Shown: positions 7,330 to 13,202 of the stretch, one piece after another
Numbering within the stretch: position 1 is the first letter of the stretch
Layout of the letters: each line of letters begins with the position of its first letter
DNA from: Prolixibacteraceae bacterium
Lineage (GTDB): Bacteria > Bacteroidota > Bacteroidia > Bacteroidales > Prolixibacteraceae
NCBI GenBank assembly: GCA_003537645.1
Contig: DPRM01000138.1
Span: 43,011 to 56,212, forward strand
Direction of reading: 5' to 3'
DNA: 13,202 nt
Translations under genes and position numbers: made by a program
Notes under the pieces: model-generated
What the model saw: only the letters and a program-made list of their open reading frames with translations
Databases searched by the model: none
What the model was told of the DNA's origin: nothing

Positions 7330-7824
7330 TTACTTGGTTGTTGGATCGTCGTGTGAAATTTTTGCAACGTACTCTTTATAATTAAATCCTTTATAATGAG
7401 GGCTTTCTTCGTTGTGACATTTTTTACAAACTTTCTCCTCTGGAAGAATCATTCCTTTAGAAAGAGACAACTTCTGATCTTTCATAACAGTTGCAACTTT
7501 GTAAAGGCTACCTGGTCCATGACACGATTCGCAGGAAACACCTTCATCAACAGTAATAGTAGCAATCAAACTCTGGTCAACACTTGCTGCGGTTGAATGG
7601 CATTTTAAACATTTTGGATTTTTAGCTTCGTCGCCTTTCAATGAAGCCATGGCTTTTGAATGCGGATCGGCAGCCCACTTATTGAATTGTGCTCCTTTTT
7701 CGGCCTTGTTGTGGCACATTTTACATTTTGCAGCTCCGATATACTTTGCCTGAGCATTGGCGAATGAAACTAAAAATAGAAACATCCCCATTAGAAGAAA
7801 TAATCTTTTGAAATTCATAGACAT
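7330..7824 (-). CDS. Periplasmic tetrahaem cytochrome c, c554-like
   Basis: 164 residues with a Sec signal peptide (hydrophobic 8-22, ANA-QA cleavage near 24-26) and four CXXCH motifs at Cys34, Cys72, Cys98 and Cys133. The block around YIGAAKCKMCH, the WAADPHSKA segment (50-58) with His55 as a candidate distal ligand, EGVSCESCHGPGS (94-106) and His143/His158 in the tail fit the cytochrome c554 family of periplasmic tetrahaem electron carriers. No membrane anchor remains after cleavage, so it is probably a soluble shuttle for the quinol-linked haem proteins encoded just upstream. The start could be the ATG at 7824 or the one two codons later at 7818; both keep the signal peptide. It ends at a strong terminator. 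Confidence 0.9.
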   Translation of the reverse strand: MSMNFKRLFLLMGMFLFLVSFANAQAKYIGAAKCKMCHNKAEKGAQFNKWAADPHSKAMASLKGDEAKNPKCLKCHSTAASVDQSLIATITVDEGVSCESCHGPGSLYKVATVMKDQKLSLSKGMILPEEKVCKKCHNEESPHYKGFNYKEYVAKISHDDPTTK

Positions 7825-7940
7825 TGTTGTTTTAAAGATTTATAGAATATTTTGCTTTCATAACAGCGATTATCAGCTATTTATAAATTCTTCGATCTTG
7901 TTTGTTACGAAGCAAAAATGCATTAATATTTTTTAATAGA

Positions 7941-7951
7941 CAAAGATTATA
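7941..7951 (-). promoter_or_regulatory. Weak candidate promoter for the tetrahaem cytochrome gene
   Basis: On the minus strand this reads TATAATCTTTG, combining a TATAAT hexamer with a TTTG end; it fits TAnnTTTG only if one extra base is allowed. It lies about 117 bases before the start codon, within the 161-base gap after the heptahaem gene. A TTTG on the minus strand at 7980-7977 could act as -33 but is too far away (25 bases). No terminator was seen in the gap, so read-through from the upstream gene is also possible. Confidence 0.25.
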
Positions 7952-7985
7952 CCACACAATTCGTAACTTCAGTACCCAAAGTTTG

Positions 7986-9488
7986 TTAATAAAGTTGAAC
8001 ATGGCACGTAGCGCATGATTCCGTACGCCAGGCATCGTCAATTTCGACCGGATGTTTAAATTCAAGCGGTTTAAATGAGTTTGAATATTCCATATTTTCC
8101 GGACTTCCCTGCGCCTGAATAACATGACATAAATTACAATCTTTTGAAATAACTTTTCCCTTTTCGCTTGCATGTCGATCATTATGACACCTGAAACAGC
8201 CATCATATTCCATGTGCCCAATATTATTGGGATATTTTGTCCAGTCAGCCTTCATAAATGGGAAAATGTTATTGGCATATCCATTTTGTATTTCGGCAAT
8301 AGAATTATCAATGTCCGATTTTCTGCTGGTCATTAATTCAGGATAGCTTGACTGGTAAAATTCATAAACCTGATTTTTGATCGCTAGAAATGCACTGTCT
8401 TTGGTCGAATAAGTTTTATACAAAGCGGTCATAGAAATCTGCTTTATTCCGGGTAGAGTTTTTGATATTTTCCCGGCAGCAATCGATTTGTCGATAAAAT
8501 TTTGTGGAACATTGTAATTATGCGATGGCCTGTTATGACAATCGAGACAATCCATCACCCTTGTTTCCAATGAATCAAGTTTTTCCTGGCTCAATGAATT
8601 ATCGCTATCAGTAAAAATCTCGCTTTCACCGGTTTTTTTATTGGTGTATTTAACCCACGGAATAACCTGTCTGTTATCAGAAGTTGTTTTGTATTCAATA
8701 ATAACATCAGGACTTATGTGCTGGTGAATTCCCTTTTCGAATCCTTCAGACGTCATTTGTGAACTTGTTTTCATTTGCAGATGGATAACATGCTCAGTGT
8801 TCAAGTCATCGGCAAGGTAGGATTGCAGATTTTTAATCTTCCGGTCGTAGAATTTTTCAGGCCAGTGGCACTGTTCACAGGTTTCCTGTGCCGGACGAAG
8901 ATTGGCAATGGGCGTCGGGATAGGTCTTGGAAATTTATCGGCTAAAACCGAATATACCTGATATAATCCTGACATTTTACTCTTCACATACCAGCTTGCT
9001 CCTGAACCAACATGACATTCAACGCAGGCGACACGTTCGTGTGATGATCCGTGATAAGTGACAAATTCGGGTTCCATTACCTGATGGCATAATTTTCCGC
9101 AGAATTCCACCGATTCGGTATAATGAAACGCCTCGTAACTACCGATTGATGAAATTATTAACAAGAATACGGTGCCAAAAATAAAAATGATTGAAGCATT
9201 TCTGGTTGCCTCGTTGTTGAAATTAATTATTGGCCAGTTTTTCACCTCACCAGCAGCATCGGCTATTCGGGCACTTTCCCTGTTAATTCTCATTCCTACC
9301 GGAATAAGTATTAAACCGGCAATCATAAAAGCAGGCAGAATAATATAAATAAACAGACCGATATACGTTCCGCCAAAATCAAAAAATAAATTCAGAACAA
9401 TTAATGAAAGGATGGTGGCCAAATTAAAAATTGCCAGAACCGCACCCGTAATTGATATCCAGTTTTTAATTGATGAAGGTAGTTTCAT
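7986..9488 (-). CDS. Heptahaem NapC/NirT-type inner-membrane cytochrome c (ImcH-like architecture)
   Basis: 500 residues. Three TM segments at about 12-35, 40-63 and 97-116 are followed by a periplasmic part with seven haem sites. The first is unusual, CGKLCH at 130-135 (three residues between the cysteines); the others are CXXCH at Cys155, Cys204, Cys314, Cys431, Cys451 and Cys492. The block from 128 to 213 (FCGKLCHQVMEPE, ERVACVECHVG, SKMSGLYQVY, PIPTPIANLRPAQETCEQCHWPEKF) is the NapC/NirT-like quinol dehydrogenase signature; the last four haems extend it. Such proteins oxidise menaquinol and pass electrons to periplasmic partners. Seven haems, three TM helices and a NapC/NirT domain match the architecture known for Geobacter ImcH; orthology is not shown. 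It follows the 19-haem gene by 134 bases with no terminator and precedes the tetrahaem gene, so it is probably in one operon with the former. Confidence 0.88.
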   Translation of the reverse strand: MKLPSSIKNWISITGAVLAIFNLATILSLIVLNLFFDFGGTYIGLFIYIILPAFMIAGLILIPVGMRINRESARIADAAGEVKNWPIINFNNEATRNASIIFIFGTVFLLIISSIGSYEAFHYTESVEFCGKLCHQVMEPEFVTYHGSSHERVACVECHVGSGASWYVKSKMSGLYQVYSVLADKFPRPIPTPIANLRPAQETCEQCHWPEKFYDRKIKNLQSYLADDLNTEHVIHLQMKTSSQMTSEGFEKGIHQHISPDVIIEYKTTSDNRQVIPWVKYTNKKTGESEIFTDSDNSLSQEKLDSLETRVMDCLDCHNRPSHNYNVPQNFIDKSIAAGKISKTLPGIKQISMTALYKTYSTKDSAFLAIKNQVYEFYQSSYPELMTSRKSDIDNSIAEIQNGYANNIFPFMKADWTKYPNNIGHMEYDGCFRCHNDRHASEKGKVISKDCNLCHVIQAQGSPENMEYSNSFKPLEFKHPVEIDDAWRTESCATCHVQLY

Positions 9489-9622
9489 ATCAAATTTTTA
9501 AAGACAAATGAAGTTTTCAATAGTTAGCGTAAGTTTGCGAAAAGAAAGCAATAATCTAATGCAATTGACAAGTATCAACTCATCTTCATACTACCTAAAA
9601 TCCAAGATGTTATATCACGCCA

Positions 9623-12436
9623 TTAATGAAAAAGCAAAGAATAAATAATAAAAATGACCTGAACGATTCCGGTGAATAAGAAAATGTATCCAAAAAACTT
9701 AATCCATTTCATCTGTTTCTTTGAAAATTCGCTCTTTTCAGTTACGCTCTCAAGTTTTCCGGTTTTTTCAAGCTCTTCAAATTCGCGTGGTCTGTCTTCT
9801 TTATATTCGTCAACCAACACTTTCCCTGTAAAAATTACGGTATCCATCGGGAATGCTTCGGGTCGCAAATGAGTATTAAAGAAGTGTATGGTAAAGATGA
9901 ATCCAACAGCAAGCAAAGCCTCGTCGCTATGAATGATTTGGGCAACATTGATTAACCAGCCGGGAAGGAAACGGGTAAAGAACACCGGGAACCAGAGCAT
10001 CAATCCGGTTGATCCGATAACCACTACTCCCCAGAAAACAGCCATGTAGTCAAATTTTTCCCAATATGTCCATTTTCCATAAGATGGTCGTGGCCCTTTT
10101 CCGACAAACCATTTCATTGTTGCCCAGAAATCTTTTAGGTCCTGACCGTTAAACATCAAGGTGTCTTTTCCAAAAATAAAATCTTTCATACTAAGCTGCT
10201 TTTCCTTTTTCATCTTGAACAAGGAATAAACATGGTATGTGAAATAACCAAATGTTACAACAGCAGCAATTCGGTGTATAATTCCAGCCGAATAAGCCCC
10301 TCCAATCAGTTTGACAAAGAATTTAGCCCAATCCATGTAAGCAAATTTCAGAATCATGCCGGTGAATGCAAGAGATAAGAAACTTACAATTACAAATAGA
10401 TGGGTAATACTTTGACTTTTTGTAAATCGCCGTACATAAACTTTTTCTCCAATCTCTTTGGCATGAACTTTCTTTTTTCTCATGGCGCTTATCGACCGTG
10501 GCAACCATAAAAGTGTGTGCAATCCGAAGAACGCAAAAACACTGACCAACAATCCGGTCATAATCCAGAAAGTATAAAACAGCCAGGGATATTCAGCTTT
10601 GTTATTATGAGTTGCATGAGTTAAATAACCAGTAAATTTCATACCTGCATCAGCATGACATTTCTGGCAAGTGGCAACAATATTGGTTGGCCCAACCATC
10701 GATTTTGGATTCTCAATTTTATGGATACTATGCGATCCGTGACAATCTGAACATCTGGCAGCTTGCATGTAACCAAGCTGATAAACTTTACCATGATAGG
10801 TATCCATGTATGTTTCAGCAAGTTTTGTATGGCACTTGCCACATTGCATGGTAATTTCCGACATGAATTTATCCTGATCAACTTCCGAGATCGAATGCGC
10901 AGAATGACAGGTTTCACAAGTCGGATATTTCAGTTCATCATTATTCTCGATGTAAGCATGATCGCTTGCAATATATTCATTGTATATACCTTTATGGCAG
11001 CTTCCGCATGTACCTGCAATATTGGCGGGATAGACCGAAGAACGCGGATCTGACTGTTTCAGATTGAAATGCGTTGTATGGCAGTCGGTACAAACAGCAG
11101 CGGAAAGCAATCCCTTTTCAGTAAGACTTCGTCCATGCACGCTTTTAGAATAATCGTGGAAAGCGTCAACCTGCGTCAGGTTGGTTCCATCTTCAGCTTT
11201 TCCACCTTTTGTGTGACAATCGCCACAAAGTTTTGGGATAGAAGCCCTATAAACGGGGGACGTTTCATCTGTTTTGGGTTTTACCAGATGGGTTCCGTGA
11301 CAATCGGTACAATAAGGTGCATTTTCCTTTTTACTAAAATAAGCCTCACCGTGACCGCTCGAGAAATAAATATCAGACTCGTTGGCATGGCAATTCGAAC
11401 AATCTACCTTTCCCACTGTCTCGCAAGGCCTGGTAATATTGGCGGTAACATCTGAATGGCATTTTACACAAGTAATTGATTTATGGCTCGATGAAGCCAG
11501 ATCCATTACATTAACTTTTAATGAGATCTTCTTGTCGTTAACAACCTTATGGGTTGCTTCATTCTCATGGCATTTCAGACAGGTATTATCCGAAATCGTA
11601 GAAATCAGGTTCTTTAATTCAACTTTATGTGGAGGGTGACATGATGTACATGCGGGAATTGCACCGGGCTTTTCCTCCCATAATACTTTATTAATCACTT
11701 TCGTGTGTACATCCTCAATTCTTGCATGACACTTCATGCAGGTTGCTGCAATATTCTTCGGGGAAATACTTGAGCTTACATTGGTATGGGGTAATATAAG
11801 GTGGTTGTCGTGACAATCGTTACAGGTGGCCGAAACAATCAGACCCTTTTTGTATAATCCAATACCATGAATACCCTCGCTGTAATTTTCTAGAATGTTG
11901 TGTTCCGAAATATTATACGCCCTTGCTACCGGAGCTCCTTCTTTGTGGCAAGATCCGCATAACACGGGAATATTCATTTTATAGGTTTTCGAAGCAGGAT
12001 TATCAGATTTTATAATATCGTGAGTACCATGACATTCCTTACAACTTGGAGCATATTTTTGGTTGGCCAGAAATGCCCTTCCATGGATTCCGCGATAAAA
12101 TTTATCCCGGGCATCCTGATGGCAAGTACCGCAATCGACCGGTTTGAGCGTTTCTGAATGTGGAAAATCTGTTACTGCTGCATCAGCATGACAAGCAATA
12201 CAGGTGATACTCTTATGAACCGAATGATCCATTGCATTTTCAGGTACATATCTGGAAAATTTTTTACCAGGCTTTTCCGATGTTAATCCAGGGTCGTTGT
12301 GACAACTAAAACAATCATCGTTCGTTTGTGCAAACAAATTACCAGTTCCAGCCAAAAGCCCTATACCAAGTATAATTACTTTTAATGGCAGGTAAAAATT
12401 ACAATACCGCTGAATATGCTTAAAATCATTCGCCAT
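9623..12436 (-). CDS. 19-haem cytochrome c fused to a cytochrome b-type membrane domain (CbcL-like architecture)
   Basis: 937 residues from the chosen start. Signal peptide 1-36 (LFA-Q). CXXCH motifs begin at residues 42, 79, 102, 132, 160, 205, 233, 263, 286, 323, 346, 376, 404, 449, 477, 507, 532, 562 and 590: nineteen haems. The first eight and next eight are offset by exactly 244 residues; the last three repeat the 30/28 spacing of motifs 3-5. The C-terminal third is membrane-bound (about 617-643, 675-696, 714-739, 796-821, 833-856, 912-934) with His679, His721, His735, His836 and His851 as candidate b-haem ligands, like formate dehydrogenase gamma/b561 subunits. This multihaem-c plus diheme-b fusion resembles Geobacter CbcL, which has nine c haems. 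It would oxidise menaquinol and conduct electrons outward. The frame is open up to 12523, where ATGs at 12523 and 12505 exist (the latter behind GGGAGAG), but these give an overlong leader. An extra cysteine, Cys338, is found only in the second repeat. Confidence 0.9.
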   Translation of the reverse strand: MANDFKHIQRYCNFYLPLKVIILGIGLLAGTGNLFAQTNDDCFSCHNDPGLTSEKPGKKFSRYVPENAMDHSVHKSITCIACHADAAVTDFPHSETLKPVDCGTCHQDARDKFYRGIHGRAFLANQKYAPSCKECHGTHDIIKSDNPASKTYKMNIPVLCGSCHKEGAPVARAYNISEHNILENYSEGIHGIGLYKKGLIVSATCNDCHDNHLILPHTNVSSSISPKNIAATCMKCHARIEDVHTKVINKVLWEEKPGAIPACTSCHPPHKVELKNLISTISDNTCLKCHENEATHKVVNDKKISLKVNVMDLASSSHKSITCVKCHSDVTANITRPCETVGKVDCSNCHANESDIYFSSGHGEAYFSKKENAPYCTDCHGTHLVKPKTDETSPVYRASIPKLCGDCHTKGGKAEDGTNLTQVDAFHDYSKSVHGRSLTEKGLLSAAVCTDCHTTHFNLKQSDPRSSVYPANIAGTCGSCHKGIYNEYIASDHAYIENNDELKYPTCETCHSAHSISEVDQDKFMSEITMQCGKCHTKLAETYMDTYHGKVYQLGYMQAARCSDCHGSHSIHKIENPKSMVGPTNIVATCQKCHADAGMKFTGYLTHATHNNKAEYPWLFYTFWIMTGLLVSVFAFFGLHTLLWLPRSISAMRKKKVHAKEIGEKVYVRRFTKSQSITHLFVIVSFLSLAFTGMILKFAYMDWAKFFVKLIGGAYSAGIIHRIAAVVTFGYFTYHVYSLFKMKKEKQLSMKDFIFGKDTLMFNGQDLKDFWATMKWFVGKGPRPSYGKWTYWEKFDYMAVFWGVVVIGSTGLMLWFPVFFTRFLPGWLINVAQIIHSDEALLAVGFIFTIHFFNTHLRPEAFPMDTVIFTGKVLVDEYKEDRPREFEELEKTGKLESVTEKSEFSKKQMKWIKFFGYIFLFTGIVQVIFIIYSLLFH
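10652..12325 (-). repeat. Protein-level tandem repeat: two 244-residue octahaem units and a trihaem remnant
   Basis: Within the 19-haem gene, residues 38-281 (11594-12325) and 282-525 (10862-11593) carry eight CXXCH motifs each at identical spacings, 37, 23, 30, 28, 45, 28 and 30. The texts agree between motifs too, for example HKSITCIACH/HKSITCVKCH, APSCKECHGTH/APYCTDCHGTH, IPVLCGSCHKEG/IPKLCGDCHTKG and PKNIAATCMKCH/PANIAGTCGSCH. Residues 526-595 (10652-10861) match only the middle of the unit: three motifs with spacings 30 and 28, including YHGKVY and RCSDCHGSH. The repeat is clear in protein but diverged in DNA, so it is an old duplication. Confidence 0.93.
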
Positions 12437-12549
12437 AATTTTTATAAATGATTTTTGTAAATAATTAAATGACCAACTCACCAAAAACAGCTTATTTTCC
12501 AACATAATAATCTCTCCCTTCAATATAAGCCTTTTAAAATCATTAAAAA

Positions 12550-13167
12550 TTAAACATGATGCCAGCCCGAAATAATACTTTTGAAATTTTCTGTAGGTGA
12601 TTTTCCTATCGTAGCTACATAAAGATGAATGAGCAAAAATACTGAAATGAAAAATCCCAAGGCTGAATGGAATATTGCAGTCATGAAAACTCCACTTACG
12701 CCATAAACAGTTTCAATTATTAATTCAGGAAACAAAAGTGCAAACCCCGTAATAATCACACCGGGGACAGCCAGATACATTACAATTACATAAAAATACT
12801 TCTGAAGCGGGTTGAATTTTCTTTTTTCAGAAAGTGGAAATGGATAAGTCTCACCATGAAACATGCCCCAGGCGTAGTAATAAGCCTGTTTAATTGGTCG
12901 TTTCAGAAACCCTTTCATTTTTATCAGGTAGTATCTTCCGTTTTTAGTTACCAAATTCCCAATAAAGAAGAGCAGATAATTTAGCGTAACTATTACTCCT
13001 GCATAATTATGAATGTTAATAATAAGGTTAAATCCGATAACCGAATTATCGAGACTTGATTGCATTGAAATTCCGGTGAAAATCAAAAGTAGAATTCCAA
13101 TGGCATTAATTCCATGCCAAATCCGTAACCAAACCGGATAAAAATATATTTTTTCAGTTGCTCCCAT
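12550..13167 (-). CDS. Four-helix diheme-type cytochrome b (FdnI/HydC/b561-like)
   Basis: 205 residues with four TM segments, about 13-34, 48-72, 122-147 and 158-184. Histidines His18 (in LRIWHGINAIG), His53 (in IHNYAG), His167 and His181 sit at the membrane positions expected for two bis-histidine b haems in the formate dehydrogenase gamma / NiFe hydrogenase b-subunit / thiosulfate reductase b-subunit group. Such subunits link a periplasmic redox protein to the quinone pool. No catalytic partner is in the window; the neighbour downstream is the 19-haem protein, which already has its own b-type domain, so this one may serve an enzyme encoded just upstream or act as a separate quinol module, somewhat like the separate b subunit of Geobacter CbcBA (architecture only). 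The ATG at 13167 overlaps a TAA (TAATG) in an open upstream frame, suggesting translational coupling. Confidence 0.87.
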   Translation of the reverse strand: MGATEKIYFYPVWLRIWHGINAIGILLLIFTGISMQSSLDNSVIGFNLIINIHNYAGVIVTLNYLLFFIGNLVTKNGRYYLIKMKGFLKRPIKQAYYYAWGMFHGETYPFPLSEKRKFNPLQKYFYVIVMYLAVPGVIITGFALLFPELIIETVYGVSGVFMTAIFHSALGFFISVFLLIHLYVATIGKSPTENFKSIISGWHHV

Positions 13168-13202
13168 TATATATTACTTTTCATTATTGACCGACTAAAA
13201 TA
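13168..13202 (-). CDS. Possible C-terminal end of an upstream gene, cut by window edge
   Basis: On the minus strand only one of the three frames is open from the window edge; it ends in a TAA at 13169-13167 that overlaps the cytochrome b start as TAATG and encodes the last 11 residues YFSRSIMKSNI. The other two frames hit stops within these bases. A 1-base overlap is a usual operon junction, so this may be the tail of the preceding gene of the cytochrome operon, but 35 bases are too few to be sure, and the product cannot be named. Confidence 0.3.

Noticed and set aside
7151..7879. 11-base inverted pair TAGCTGATAAT (7151-7161) and ATTATCAGCTA (7869-7879) flanking the tetrahaem gene
   Set aside because: A match this short in AT-rich intergenic DNA is expected by chance over a window of this size, and no further pairing or duplication flanks it.
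7886..7915. Weak CTTCG/CGAAG hairpin after the heptahaem gene
   Set aside because: The stem has only five pairs, the loop is 13 bases, and no U-run follows, so it does not qualify as a terminator.
7877..8221. Open frame of 114 codons overlapping the end of the heptahaem gene
   Set aside because: It lies mostly inside the heptahaem coding sequence in another frame, has no recognisable domain, and the overlapped frame has seven conserved haem motifs.
11069..11455. 128-codon rightward frame opposite the 19-haem gene
   Set aside because: It is the complement of regularly spaced CXXCH codons, which makes stop-poor antisense frames; it has no promoter or family features.

Overview
The window looks like chromosomal DNA from a member of the Bacteroidota, probably a non-Bacteroides anaerobe or facultative anaerobe. 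This is inferred from the moderately AT-rich base composition, the scarcity of Shine-Dalgarno sequences, promoter-like motifs of the TAnnTTTG kind, a fused CcsB-CcsA protein, the short IorA type and a lipoprotein-type secreted glycosidase. No rRNA or other marker gene is present, so the placement is an inference.

Left part (1-3960). A secreted GH5-type glycoside hydrolase lipoprotein runs leftward and is cut by the window edge. Divergent from it is a rightward pair, iorA-iorB, encoding the two subunits of indolepyruvate:ferredoxin oxidoreductase (aryl-pyruvate oxidation in aromatic amino acid metabolism). iorB is bracketed by clusters of GTCATT/AATGAC repeats, including a perfect 16-bp inverted pair and a long hairpin after iorB. 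A YbaK-type aminoacyl-tRNA deacylase follows and ends at a strong hairpin terminator that it shares with the convergent cytochrome genes.

Right part (3980-13202). Everything is on the minus strand and concerns respiratory electron transfer. In transcription order it holds: the possible tail of an unseen gene; a four-helix diheme-type cytochrome b; a very large membrane protein with 19 CXXCH motifs fused to a cytochrome b-like domain; a heptaheme NapC/NirT-type membrane cytochrome; a tetraheme c554-type periplasmic cytochrome; and, beyond a terminator, the System II cytochrome c synthetase CcsBA. The three c-type cytochromes carry 30 predicted haem sites (29 CXXCH and one CX3CH).

How the parts could work together (inference): the b-type cytochromes and the NapC-like anchor would take electrons from the menaquinol pool, the large haem-wire domains and the tetraheme protein would carry them through the periplasm to an acceptor not encoded here, and CcsBA would attach the haems. 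The 19-haem and 7-haem proteins resemble in architecture the Geobacter inner-membrane quinol oxidases CbcL and ImcH. The most striking feature is that the 19-haem protein is built from two gapless copies of a 244-residue octahaem unit plus a three-haem remnant of a third.
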